Below are positions 26,584 through 35,478 of a stretch of 64,000 nt of DNA, piece after piece. The stretch covers positions 1 to 64,000 of the forward strand of contig CAYMDH010000005.1 of assembly GCA_964389205.1 (NCBI GenBank), read 5' to 3'. Positions within the stretch are counted from its first letter, which is position 1. Every line of letters begins with the position of its first letter. Source of the stretch: Leptobacterium sp964389205 (lineage in GTDB: Bacteria; Bacteroidota; Bacteroidia; Flavobacteriales; Flavobacteriaceae). A program made the position numbers and the translations under genes. A model generated the notes under the pieces. It worked only from the letters and a program-made list of their open reading frames with translations. It was not told the DNA's origin and did not search any database.

Positions 26584-27285
26584 GTGAAAATTGCACTTTT
26601 AGGATACGGAAAAATGGGAAAAGCAATTGAGAAAATTGCTATAGAAAAGGGTCATGAAATTATCCTTAAAGTAGATAAGGAAGCTACAGATTTTGATATT
26701 ACTAATGCAGATGTTGCTATTGATTTTAGTATTCCTAATGCTGCATTCAATAATATAAAAAAATGTTTGAGAAATAATGTCCCTATAATTTCAGGAACTA
26801 CAGGCTGGTTAGATAATTATGATCAGGCTGTTACCATTTGCAAAGAAAACAATGGGGCTTTTATATATGCTTCAAATTTTAGCTTAGGAGTAAACATTTT
26901 TTTTCAACTCAATGAATACTTGGCTACCATGATGCGTAACCTTTCACAATACACTATTGAAATGGAGGAAATTCATCATACTCAAAAATTGGATGCTCCT
27001 AGTGGCACTGCTATTAGCTTAGCAGAAGGAATTATCAAAAATACTGAGAAAAAAGGATGGCAATTAGACAAGGCCGAAACAAATCAAATCCCTATTACAG
27101 CCAAACGTATTGAAAATGTTCCTGGTACGCATACCATTGCTTATACCAGTGAAGTAGATACCATCGAAATAACACATACTGCTCATAGCAGGCAAGGGTT
27201 TGCGCTAGGCGCTGTTGTTGCTGCCGAATGGATTGTTGGCAAAACAGGTGTTTTTAGTATGAAAGATGTGTTAAACCTTGATTAA
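26584..27285 (+). CDS. dapB: 4-hydroxy-tetrahydrodipicolinate reductase
   Basis: DapB (233 residues) reduces the cyclic intermediate of lysine and diaminopimelate synthesis. GYGKMGKAI at the N-terminus binds NAD(P)H, SGTTGW is the conserved loop, and EIHHTQKLDAPSGTA holds the catalytic His and the substrate-binding Lys. The start is GTG at 26584, which puts the Rossmann glycine loop right after the first strand. It belongs to a run of same-strand genes from parA to DUF6122. Confidence 0.95.
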   Translation: MKIALLGYGKMGKAIEKIAIEKGHEIILKVDKEATDFDITNADVAIDFSIPNAAFNNIKKCLRNNVPIISGTTGWLDNYDQAVTICKENNGAFIYASNFSLGVNIFFQLNEYLATMMRNLSQYTIEMEEIHHTQKLDAPSGTAISLAEGIIKNTEKKGWQLDKAETNQIPITAKRIENVPGTHTIAYTSEVDTIEITHTAHSRQGFALGAVVAAEWIVGKTGVFSMKDVLNLD

Positions 27286-27335
27286 ATTAAGTAACAAATA
27301 ATATAAATAGCATACAAAATATAAAAACATAGATC

Positions 27336-29033
27336 ATGACAATGACCGAATGGCTTATTTTCTTTTTAATAGTTCAGGTAGTTCACTTTTTAGGTACTTG
27401 GAAACTATATGTAAAAGCTGAAAGAAAAGCATGGGAAGCTATTGTTCCTATATATAATGCAGTAGTTTTAATGAAAATAATTAACAGGCCTTGGTGGTGG
27501 ACTTTTTTATTATTCATTCCTATCGTTAATTTAATAATGTTTCCTGTTTTATGGGTAGAAACACTTCGTAGTTTTGGAAAGAATACTTTAACAGATACTT
27601 TTCTAGGGGTAATTACTTTAGGGTTTTATATTTTTTATGTTAACTATACATTAGATGTATCTCATATAAAAGATAGGAGCTTAAAACCTAAAACAGGTTC
27701 TGGAGAGTGGGTAAGTTCTATTTTATTTGCTGTAGTAGCCGCTACAATGGTTCATACTTATTTTATGCAACCCTATGTAATACCCACGCCTTCTTTAGAA
27801 AACACATTGTTGGTGGGTGATTTTCTGTTTGTGAGTAAATTTCACTACGGTGCAAGAACTCCAATGACTACTGTAGCAGCTCCCATGGTTCACGATGCTA
27901 TTCCTCTTACTGGAGGTGTAAAATCATATGTTTCAAAACCTCAGCTACCCTATTTTAGAATTCCAGGTTTTCAAAAAATAAAACGCAATGATATTGTTGT
28001 GTTCAGTTGGCCGGCAGATACTTTAATAGTTATTGATGACCCTACAAAAGGAATCCGATATAAACCTATAGACAAACGCTCTAATTATGTAAAACGTTGT
28101 GTTGGTTTACCTGGAGACACATTGAGTATTATTGATGGGTATGTTCATATTAACGGAGAGAGAAATGATCTTCCAGACCGTGCAAAATTGTTATTTAATC
28201 ATGTTGTAACTACTAATTCTTCAATTAGTGGTGGTTTAATAGACAGATTAGGGGGCGAAAAAAATTATCGAGGAAAAGTTTTAAAAGTTTCACAAGAAAT
28301 CTTAAAGAAAGATGGTATTGATAAATTAATAGAAAACGCAACTTCATTTGAACTTGTTAAACAAGATTCTTTAAATGCATATTTTATTGGAGGTGTATTT
28401 GATGATAGGTTAATTAATGTCCTTCAACTAAAACAAGTTAGCAATATGTTTGTTTTTAATATGACACCTGAAGATGCTGAAAATTTTAAAGGTAAGTTTG
28501 GCATTACAGATATTAAAAAATTCTCATCAAAAAGAAAAACAGATCAACTATTTCCTCATAGTGCTAACTTCTTAGGTAATAGTGACAATTATGGTCCAGT
28601 TTACATTCCTAGAAAGGGAGCTACTACAGCTATAAATGTTACCAATTTACCATATTACAGACGGTTAATTACAGAATACGAACAAAACACATTAGAGGTA
28701 AAAGGAAATCAAATAAAAATTAACGGAGCACTTGCCAATACCTATACTTTTAAACAAGATTACTACTGGATGATGGGTGATAATCGTCATAATTCGCAAG
28801 ATGCACGAATGTGGGGCTTTGTACCTTATGATCATGTGGTTGGAAAACCAGTTTTTATTTGGATGAGTTGGGATACTAATGGTAAAGGAATTATGAATAA
28901 AATACGATGGAATAGATTGTTTACCACCGTTAAAGGCAATGGAGAGCCTATTTCCTTTTTTAGATACTTTATAATAGCATTAGCAGGTTGGTTTGTATTT
29001 AGTTATTTTAGAAAGAAAAGAAAAACCACTTAA
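27336..29033 (+). CDS. lepB: Signal peptidase I (long Bacteroidota type)
   Basis: This 565-residue S26 peptidase cleaves Sec signal peptides at the periplasmic face. It has an extended N-terminal region with several TM segments (about 5-22, 36-50, 53-75, 86-105 and 125-145), then the catalytic Ser153 in IPTPSLENTLLVGD and Lys253 in SNYVKRCVGLPGD, and the GDNRHNSQDARMWG box towards the C-terminus. It is roughly twice the size of the E. coli core because of an insertion (about 280-440) between the two conserved parts, a length usual for flavobacterial enzymes. The last TM lies near 541-558. Confidence 0.94.
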   Translation: MTMTEWLIFFLIVQVVHFLGTWKLYVKAERKAWEAIVPIYNAVVLMKIINRPWWWTFLLFIPIVNLIMFPVLWVETLRSFGKNTLTDTFLGVITLGFYIFYVNYTLDVSHIKDRSLKPKTGSGEWVSSILFAVVAATMVHTYFMQPYVIPTPSLENTLLVGDFLFVSKFHYGARTPMTTVAAPMVHDAIPLTGGVKSYVSKPQLPYFRIPGFQKIKRNDIVVFSWPADTLIVIDDPTKGIRYKPIDKRSNYVKRCVGLPGDTLSIIDGYVHINGERNDLPDRAKLLFNHVVTTNSSISGGLIDRLGGEKNYRGKVLKVSQEILKKDGIDKLIENATSFELVKQDSLNAYFIGGVFDDRLINVLQLKQVSNMFVFNMTPEDAENFKGKFGITDIKKFSSKRKTDQLFPHSANFLGNSDNYGPVYIPRKGATTAINVTNLPYYRRLITEYEQNTLEVKGNQIKINGALANTYTFKQDYYWMMGDNRHNSQDARMWGFVPYDHVVGKPVFIWMSWDTNGKGIMNKIRWNRLFTTVKGNGEPISFFRYFIIALAGWFVFSYFRKKRKTT

Positions 29034-29054
29034 TTTGCAGTAAATAAAGTAGTT

Positions 29055-29675
29055 GTGCAAACGCTGATACATCCTTCTTATTTTCCTTCAATTGCTCATT
29101 TTGTTATTATAACAAAAGCAAATACACTTTTATTTGAAGTAGAAGATAATTATCAAAAACAAACCTATAGGAATAGGTTTTATATGTATGGAGCCAATGG
29201 GAAACAGTTGCTCAATATCCCTATAAAACATACAGGAAATAATAGGCAAAAGTATAAGGATGTAAAAATCGAAAATGATTTTAAATGGCAAAAGCAGCAT
29301 TGGAAAAGCCTACAAACTGCCTATAGAACCTCTCCCTTTTTCGAGTTTTATGAAGATGAATTAGCCCCGTTATTTGAGAAAAAACAAGAGTTTTTATTAG
29401 ATCTTAATCTTAAAACTATAGAACTTGTGGCAGATTGCCTTCAAATAGAAATGGCTTTTGACAAAACTACTTCCTATGAGAAACAGCATACTAATTTTAT
29501 TGATTTTAGAGTTTTAATTGAAGCTAAGAAAGAAAAAAATTATGCTTTTGAAGAGTACACTCAAGTTTTCTCATCAAAGCATGGGTTTATAGAAAACCTA
29601 AGTATTTTAGATTTGCTTTTTAATGAAGGTCCAAATACAATTAGTTATCTTGAAGATCAACACTTAACTATATAA
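29055..29675 (+). CDS. WbqC-like family protein
   Basis: This 206-residue protein matches the WbqC family, named for an O-antigen locus gene. The N-terminal LIHPSYFPSIAHFVII, YRNRFYMYGANGKQLLNIPIKH and WKQ..W.SLQTAYRTSPFFEFYEDELAPLF are the family stretches. The start is GTG at 29055. The protein is soluble and presumably cytosolic. Its biochemical role is unsettled. It overlaps the next gene by one base and follows lepB by 21 bp. Confidence 0.85.
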   Translation: MQTLIHPSYFPSIAHFVIITKANTLLFEVEDNYQKQTYRNRFYMYGANGKQLLNIPIKHTGNNRQKYKDVKIENDFKWQKQHWKSLQTAYRTSPFFEFYEDELAPLFEKKQEFLLDLNLKTIELVADCLQIEMAFDKTTSYEKQHTNFIDFRVLIEAKKEKNYAFEEYTQVFSSKHGFIENLSILDLLFNEGPNTISYLEDQHLTI

Positions 29676-29995
29676 TGTTGCGTTTTTTTATTCATTATGG
29701 ATTTCACTTTATAGTTCCTTTTATAATTGGCTATTTGTTCTTTAAAAAAAGTTTTTTGAAAGTTTCTTTGCTCCTTATTTTAGGCATTCTTATAGATTTT
29801 GATCATCTTTTAGCAAATCCAATTTATGATAGTACACGCTGTAGCATCGCATACCATCCTTTGCATAGTTATATAGCTATAATCATATACATATTCTTAT
29901 TTAGTATAAAGAAAACAAGATTACTTGGGCTTGCATTACTTTTACACATTCTTGCAGATACTGTAGATTGCGTATTGCTATTTTTAAAGATTTAA
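29675..29995 (+). CDS. DUF6122 small membrane protein
   Basis: This 106-residue integral membrane protein has three to four hydrophobic helices and conserved polar residues within them: HYGFHF near the start, DFDHLLANPIYDSTRCSIAYHPLHS in the middle and HILADTVDC near the end. The His/Asp set is reminiscent of metal-dependent membrane hydrolases, but that is speculation. It closes the parA-lepB run and overlaps the convergent nuclease gene by 12 bp. Confidence 0.78.
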   Translation: MLRFFIHYGFHFIVPFIIGYLFFKKSFLKVSLLLILGILIDFDHLLANPIYDSTRCSIAYHPLHSYIAIIIYIFLFSIKKTRLLGLALLLHILADTVDCVLLFLKI

Positions 29996-31003
29996 AGAAG
30001 TTGCTATTGGAAAATGATCAGAATATCTCTGCTCAAAGTTTTTATGTGATACCACATCTATTGTTTTATCAACTAAAATAAAATCAATACGAACTGGGAA
30101 ATATCTAAAATTAAAAGTTTTACCGAAACCTTTTCCCGCTTCTTCAAAAGTATCTTTTAAATTGCCCTTAATTTTTTTATAAATATAAGAATACTCGGTA
30201 TTATTGAAATCTCCTGTTATCACCTTTCTATAGGCGCATTTTTCTTGATGCTTATTAAATAATATTGCTTGCTTTTGCTGTATCGCAAAAGAATTACTCA
30301 TTCGATTTAACAAGCGGCCTGAGTTTTCTTGATTTATATTTTCTTCTTCTGCATTTATATGAAAAGATTCCATGTGTAAATTATATATTCGTATAGTATC
30401 TTTCTCTTTCACTATATCTATATAAATAGCATTGTTGGCAGTATTTGGAAATTCTAATGATCCTTTATTAATAATTGGGTATTTAGAAAATATGGCTTGC
30501 CCGGTTTTTTGGTTTTTTGTTTTATATTTTATGTAACTGTATGGGTAATAGTTAAACATCGCTTCTTTTTCATAATAAAACTCTTGTAAAGAGAGAATAT
30601 CTGGATCTTCTTTTTTTATTAATTCACTTATTTTTAAAGCGATTGAATCATCATTTATCCATTTAAAAACATTAAATAGACGAACATTATAACTCAGTAA
30701 TGACAGTTCATGTTTTTGAGATTCATTCTCATTTCCTGAAACTTTATAAAATGAAAATACCTGTTGGTAACTTATCAATAATGCGATAAAAGAAATTATG
30801 AAATAACGTTTGCGTCTTAACACCCAATAGATTAAAAATATCAGGTTGACAAAAATAAAAACAGGAACCACTAAGCTTAAAACAGATAGTGAAGGAATAT
30901 TTTTAATTAAAAAATAAGGCAATCTATAAGATAGTAATAACAACAATGCAAAAACAACATTTATCAAAAAGATAGTTTTACTTACAAAACGAAGTTTTTT
31001 CAT
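29984..31003 (-). CDS. Endonuclease/exonuclease/phosphatase family protein
   Basis: This 339-residue protein has two to three TM segments in the first 90 residues (about 12-30, 40-60 and 68-85), followed by a DNase I-like fold. Fold signatures are LSYNVRLFN, PDILSLQEFYYE (catalytic Glu), VITGDFNNTEYSYI and the closing RYSDHFPIAT. The catalytic part is probably periplasmic. Members act on DNA, phosphoinositides or other phosphodiesters, so the substrate cannot be named. It is the last gene of a minus-strand run that starts at 36239. Confidence 0.86.
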   Translation of the reverse strand: MKKLRFVSKTIFLINVVFALLLLLSYRLPYFLIKNIPSLSVLSLVVPVFIFVNLIFLIYWVLRRKRYFIISFIALLISYQQVFSFYKVSGNENESQKHELSLLSYNVRLFNVFKWINDDSIALKISELIKKEDPDILSLQEFYYEKEAMFNYYPYSYIKYKTKNQKTGQAIFSKYPIINKGSLEFPNTANNAIYIDIVKEKDTIRIYNLHMESFHINAEEENINQENSGRLLNRMSNSFAIQQKQAILFNKHQEKCAYRKVITGDFNNTEYSYIYKKIKGNLKDTFEEAGKGFGKTFNFRYFPVRIDFILVDKTIDVVSHKNFEQRYSDHFPIATSLNL

Positions 31004-31006
31004 CCT

Positions 31007-31903
31007 TTAATCTTTTCCAGCTTTAAATAAATAATCTTTTTCAGCTTTAGATAAACTTTCATACCCACTTTTACTTATCTTATCTAATATATCATCGATC
31101 TTTTGTTGCTCTAAATTTTTACTGTATTGAGCTGCGGGTTTTTTTACTGTTTTGGAGGAAGTTGTTTTGGTGTGTTTTGATTTTCGATGTACTGTTTTTA
31201 ATGGAGACTTTTTTTGCTTACTAAACAAACTAGTGAAACCAGTCATTAGTTTTTCAAACCACTCCCCTATATCTTTTCCTTCTTGTAATTTTTTTGCGTA
31301 TATAAAACCTAGTAAAGCACCTCCCAAATGAGCGATATGCCCTCCCGGGTTGTTATAGGGTATTTGAACCAAATCTAACAGCACAAAAAAAGCACCTATG
31401 TACCACAATTTTATATTGAAAAAAATAACTCGAACTTCTTGATTAGGAAGATAAGTACAAATAAAAATTAATATTGCCATTACCGCTGCTGACGCTCCTA
31501 TTAAACCAGGAGTTCTCGATGTCAAAAAAACTGGAAAAAGATTATAACTTATCAGAAATAATAACCCTCCTAACATTGCTCCTAAAAAATATACATTAAG
31601 AAAACGTCGTCCACCAAATAAATTTAAAAAAATACGCCCAGAAAAATATAATAAAATCATATTAAAGAAGATATGGCGTATTCCTCCATGAAAAAAGGCA
31701 TATGTAATTATAGACCACGGTTGTATTATAAAATCTGATACTTCTTTAGGCAATTGAAACCAATTAACAATAACATCTTTATGCAGCCCAAAAAGAAAAG
31801 GGATTAAACCATTAATTATAAAAACGATTATATTAACTACAATCATTTTTTCTGCAATAGATAATTGTGCGTATTTATATTTTATATCGCTAGAAATACT
31901 CAT
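31007..31903 (-). CDS. Rhomboid family intramembrane protease, C-terminal gene
   Basis: This rhomboid has the catalytic Ser in GLIGASAAVMAIL and His in GHIAHLGGALLGF, on a six-TM core (about residues 20-215), followed by a soluble basic tail with a KKSPLKTVHRKSKHTKTTSS stretch and a C-terminal DILDKISKSGYESLSKAEKDYL motif. I place the start at ATG 31903 (MSISSDIKYK), overlapping the upstream gene by 4 bp; the longer reading to 31948 would run 15 residues into the other rhomboid. The tandem pair is standard in flavobacteria. Confidence 0.88.
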   Translation of the reverse strand: MSISSDIKYKYAQLSIAEKMIVVNIIVFIINGLIPFLFGLHKDVIVNWFQLPKEVSDFIIQPWSIITYAFFHGGIRHIFFNMILLYFSGRIFLNLFGGRRFLNVYFLGAMLGGLLFLISYNLFPVFLTSRTPGLIGASAAVMAILIFICTYLPNQEVRVIFFNIKLWYIGAFFVLLDLVQIPYNNPGGHIAHLGGALLGFIYAKKLQEGKDIGEWFEKLMTGFTSLFSKQKKSPLKTVHRKSKHTKTTSSKTVKKPAAQYSKNLEQQKIDDILDKISKSGYESLSKAEKDYLFKAGKD

Positions 31904-32661
31904 AAATCCCAACGGTTTTTTTGAAATTGATTCTTTTTCCAATACCACATCATTATAAAGCCAAAGAAAGCACCCCCAACATGGGCAAAATGAGCAACAT
32001 TAACACCAAACATAGAGCTCCCTCCCATTAATCCAGATATTATTTCGTAAGCTAACAATATAGGGATGAAGTATTTTGCTTTTATAGGTATAGGTAAAAA
32101 AATCATCATTAGCTTAGATTCTGGGAAGGTCATTCCAAAAGCAACCAATAAACCCATCACAGCACCAGAAGCTCCTACACCCTTCTGAAAAAAAATATTA
32201 TTCAATTTCACCCACTTATTCTCACCAATAACATCAATCCATTGAGGATAATACTTTCCTTCACTTAAAAGGGTAATAATTTCTCTTCTATCAAAATTAT
32301 TATCTGTCAATGTGCTAATTATTGAATTAAATTGTACATAATCAATAACAAATGGCAAAATAACAGCCCCTAGTCCAGCTGAAAAATAAAAAAATAAAAA
32401 TTTATTTCTACCCCACATTTGCTCCAAAGGTGTTCCAAACATCCATAATGCTAGCATATTAAATAGTATGTGTAGAAAAAAGGTATTGCTATGCATGAAC
32501 ATATGCGTAATAACTTGCCAAAAATTAAATAAGTCATTCTCTGGAAAATGTAATGCCAAGAGGGAATAAATATCTACTCCTCGGCTACTCAGTAACATAG
32601 TAGCCACAAAAAATAGCACGTTTATTATAATTAAGTGTTTTACGGTATCAGTAATTCTCAT
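31900..32661 (-). CDS. Rhomboid family intramembrane protease, first gene
   Basis: This 253-residue six-TM rhomboid has the active Ser in KGVGASGAVMGLLVAFG and His in NVAHFAHVGGAFFGF. HMFMHSNTFFLHILFNMLALWMFG, the conserved L1 loop with HxxxHxxxN, is complete. An unusual loop (about 110-150, NNFDRREIITLLSEGKYYPQ) is inserted before the catalytic helix. It follows mutL with no gap and overlaps its paralogue by 4 bp, so all three are cotranscribed. Confidence 0.9.
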   Translation of the reverse strand: MRITDTVKHLIIINVLFFVATMLLSSRGVDIYSLLALHFPENDLFNFWQVITHMFMHSNTFFLHILFNMLALWMFGTPLEQMWGRNKFLFFYFSAGLGAVILPFVIDYVQFNSIISTLTDNNFDRREIITLLSEGKYYPQWIDVIGENKWVKLNNIFFQKGVGASGAVMGLLVAFGMTFPESKLMMIFLPIPIKAKYFIPILLAYEIISGLMGGSSMFGVNVAHFAHVGGAFFGFIMMWYWKKNQFQKNRWDL

Positions 32662-34515
32662 TTACAAAAATCTTTTATCCAATTCTTCTACAGTTATGGT
32701 TGTATAGGTTACTCTATTAAAAGGTGATAATCCTGGTTCTTTACATGCAAAGAGGTCATTTACCAAAACTCCTTGCGATGCTTCATTCATATACTCACCA
32801 GATTTTACTGCCAGTGTTTTACTTAAGGTTTTTGACAAACTATCTACTTGTGAAAAACCACTGTCAGGAAGTCCATTTTGAAAATCGGCTATTAATTGTT
32901 CCAGTATAATACTTACTTCACTTTCACTTACGTTCATGGGAGTTCCTGTTATTTCAACTTCTTCTCCTTCTATTTTTGAAAAAACAAAACCAGTATGTTC
33001 TAATGCTTCTTGTAAATCCTTAATTAGCCCTACCTCTATTATTGAATAGTTTAATAATAGAGGAAATAAAAGTTGTTGACTCACTGCATCTTTAACGGTA
33101 ATGTTTTTTAAAAAGTTTTCATATAAAACACGTTGATGCGCTCTACTTTGATCTATAATAATCATTCCCGATTTGATGGTTGTAACTATATATTTTCTAT
33201 GAATTTGGTAGGTAGTTGCAATTACTTTCTCTTCTTCCTCTTCTGTAAACAACTTTCCAGATATTTCTTCAGATTCAAATTCTAAAGAACTAAATTGATC
33301 TTCTTCTTTATTAGATTCTAGTCCAACATACAAGCTTTCCCAATTGCTCGTTTTTTCTTTTACAAAATTATGATTTCCAGATTTAACTTTAACAGAAGAA
33401 GCATCTCCATTAAAAGGGTTAAAGCTTGCATCTACTTCAATAGCTGGAGTATTTACTTGCTTATTTGTATATGAATAAGGTGTATCTAAATTGGCATCTC
33501 TTTCAAAGTCAAGTACGGGACTTATACTAAATTGTCCTAAACTATGTTTTACAGATGATCTTAAAATTGCATACAATGTATGTTCATCATCAAACTTTAT
33601 TTCGGTTTTAGTTGGGTGTATATTAATATCAATACTCGCTGGGTCTACTTCAAAAAATAAAAAATAACTAGGATGAGTTTGCTCTTTAATTAATCCTTCA
33701 AAAGCATTTACAATAGCATGATGTAAGTAAGGGCTTTTTATAAATCGATTGTTAACAAAGAAAAATTGTTCTCCTCTACTCTTTTTTGCGAATTCGGGCT
33801 TTCCAACAAATCCAGTAATCTTAACAACCTCTGTATGCTCTTCTACAGGAACCAATCGTTCTTTTGTTTTGGCACCAAAAGTATGAACGATGCGCTGTCT
33901 AAGATTTGTATCAGGTAAATCAAAAAGCTCGTTCCCATTATGATACATCGTAAAATGAATTCCTGAATGCGCAAGTGCTACTCTTTGAAATTCATCTATA
34001 ACATGTTTTAATTCTATTTGATCTGATTTCAAAAAATTTCTTCGCGCAGGAATATTAAAAAAAAGATTTTTAACGGCAATTGATGTGCCTTCTGGAGTTA
34101 CTACAACTTCTTCTGATACAAATTTACCACCTTCAATCTTTATTTGAGTTCCTACATCATCATTGATTTGCCTTGTGTTCATTTCTAAATGAGCAATCGC
34201 TGCTATCGATGCTAATGCTTCTCCTCTAAAACCTTTTGAACTAAGTTGAAATAGATCTTCTGCGAAACGGATTTTAGAAGTTGCATGTCTTGCAAAGCTT
34301 AATTTAGCATCTGCTGGACTCATCCCTACGCCATTATCAATTACTTGTACTAAGGTCTTTCCTCCTTCTTTTACTATAAGTTTTACAGATGTTGCTTTTG
34401 CATCTATGGCATTTTCTAGAAGTTCTTTTACCACAGAAGATGGTCGTTGTACAACCTCACCTGCAGCTATCTGATTAGCAACATGTTCTGGCAAAAGTTG
34501 AATAATGTCTGCCAT
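32662..34515 (-). CDS. mutL: DNA mismatch repair protein MutL
   Basis: MutL (617 residues) couples mismatch recognition to strand removal. The GHKL ATPase N-terminus is complete: ELLENAIDAKATS, DNGVGM, TSKI and GFRGEALASIAAI. The C-terminal domain mediates dimerisation. The place of the metal-dependent nicking motif DQHAx2Ex4E reads DQSRAHQRVLYE at residues 455-466, lacking the motif His (Ser457) and the first Glu (Gln461), which suggests weak or absent endonuclease activity. It overlaps the upstream small gene by one base and abuts the rhomboid gene. Confidence 0.95.
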   Translation of the reverse strand: MADIIQLLPEHVANQIAAGEVVQRPSSVVKELLENAIDAKATSVKLIVKEGGKTLVQVIDNGVGMSPADAKLSFARHATSKIRFAEDLFQLSSKGFRGEALASIAAIAHLEMNTRQINDDVGTQIKIEGGKFVSEEVVVTPEGTSIAVKNLFFNIPARRNFLKSDQIELKHVIDEFQRVALAHSGIHFTMYHNGNELFDLPDTNLRQRIVHTFGAKTKERLVPVEEHTEVVKITGFVGKPEFAKKSRGEQFFFVNNRFIKSPYLHHAIVNAFEGLIKEQTHPSYFLFFEVDPASIDINIHPTKTEIKFDDEHTLYAILRSSVKHSLGQFSISPVLDFERDANLDTPYSYTNKQVNTPAIEVDASFNPFNGDASSVKVKSGNHNFVKEKTSNWESLYVGLESNKEEDQFSSLEFESEEISGKLFTEEEEEKVIATTYQIHRKYIVTTIKSGMIIIDQSRAHQRVLYENFLKNITVKDAVSQQLLFPLLLNYSIIEVGLIKDLQEALEHTGFVFSKIEGEEVEITGTPMNVSESEVSIILEQLIADFQNGLPDSGFSQVDSLSKTLSKTLAVKSGEYMNEASQGVLVNDLFACKEPGLSPFNRVTYTTITVEELDKRFL

Positions 34516-34808
34516 TAAAAAAATCTATCTAGATTAATATATCGTAATGCTACCACAGTAAACATAAAAAGAAGAATCACGATAACATACAATCGTAAAC
34601 GTGAAGTTTTGTCTGCTTTTTTATTTCGAATAGATTTCCAATCTTCTCTATAACTTTTTCTGCGATATCCTTCAAAATAGTCGTCATTAGATTTTACTTC
34701 TTTTTGCTTTTTTAAATCTTCTAAACGTTCTTTACGTTCGTCATAATAACGAGGTGTATAATTATAGGCTTTAGGCCTATTTTGTTTAAATAGCGTTGGA
34801 AGTCTCAT
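34515..34808 (-). CDS. Small single-TM protein of unknown function
   Basis: This 97-residue protein has a basic, Tyr- and Arg-rich N-terminal region (RPKAYNYTPRYYDERKERLEDLKKQ), a second charged stretch (YRRKSYREDWKSIRNKK) and one C-terminal TM segment (about 72-92). Homologues are conserved next to mutL in flavobacteria; some databases carry a misleading riboflavin synthase name, for which the sequence gives no support. It overlaps mutL by one base. Confidence 0.72.
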   Translation of the reverse strand: MRLPTLFKQNRPKAYNYTPRYYDERKERLEDLKKQKEVKSNDDYFEGYRRKSYREDWKSIRNKKADKTSRLRLYVIVILLFMFTVVALRYINLDRFF

Positions 34809-34998
34809 AACTTAATAATGAATTAATCAAAAATACTCAAAATAGCAGAAATAGCAGTGACTGAAGTCCTAAAAAATGTTAACAAAAACGAATGCTTCTC
34901 TTTTAGAAAAAATATTATTTCTATCCTATTATTTAAATATATACTTAGCAAGTTTTATGCCAGAGGAATAAGTATATAGATAAACTAATTTGCTTCTC

Positions 34999-35478
34999 TT
35001 ATCCTAAAGCTGCCATTTTTATTGCAGCAATAGCAGCTTCTGTGCCTTTATTACCATGTTTTCCACCACTTCTATCTACTGCTTGTTCCATAGTATTATC
35101 TGTAAGAACGCAAAAAATAACTGGAGTATCATATTGAATATTGAGATCTTTGATGCCTTGCGCCGTTGCACTGCATACAAAATCAAAATGTTTTGTTTCT
35201 CCCTGAATTACACTTCCAATTGCAATTACTGCATTGAGTTTTTGAGTTTTTAGCATTTTTTTGCAACCTGCTGTAAGTTCAAAGCTTCCTGGAACATCCC
35301 AACGTAAGATATTATCTTTTAAGGTACCACAATCCAGTAATGTTTCTATGGCTCCTTCATACAACCCTTCTGTTACATTTGAATTCCATTCTGAAACAAC
35401 AATCCCAAATCGAAAGTCTTTCGCATTTGGGATTGTTGTCTTATCGTATAAGGATAAATTTTTATTTTTAGTTGCCAT
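34999..35478 (-). CDS. ribH: 6,7-dimethyl-8-ribityllumazine synthase
   Basis: RibH (159 residues) makes the lumazine precursor of riboflavin. FGIVVSEWN, VPGSFELTAGCKKM, GSVIQGETKHFDFV with catalytic His97, and the C-terminal GKHGNKGTEAAIAAIKMA match the family along its whole length. It overlaps the tetratricopeptide gene upstream by one base. Codons 14-28 lie in a very strong inverted repeat (35396-35439), an unusual feature for a coding start. Confidence 0.96.
   Translation of the reverse strand: MATKNKNLSLYDKTTIPNAKDFRFGIVVSEWNSNVTEGLYEGAIETLLDCGTLKDNILRWDVPGSFELTAGCKKMLKTQKLNAVIAIGSVIQGETKHFDFVCSATAQGIKDLNIQYDTPVIFCVLTDNTMEQAVDRSGGKHGNKGTEAAIAAIKMAALG
35396..35439. repeat. Strong inverted repeat in ribH coding sequence
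   Basis: ACAACAATCCCAAAT (35396-35410) is the exact reverse complement of ATTTGGGATTGTTGT (35425-35439). Inside it, CGAAAG (35411-35416) pairs with CTTTCG (35418-35423), with one unpaired base on each side. In total 21 bp can pair, within codons 14-28 of ribH. It could form an mRNA hairpin that slows translation or sets a processing site. Confidence 0.7.

Noticed and set aside
31904..31948. Longer N-terminus for the second rhomboid
   Set aside because: It would overlap the first rhomboid by 49 bp; the ATG at 31903 gives the usual 4-bp overlap and a more typical start.
34515..34808. Riboflavin synthase beta subunit name for the 97-residue gene
   Set aside because: The protein has no lumazine synthase motifs; ribH is the separate gene next to it.
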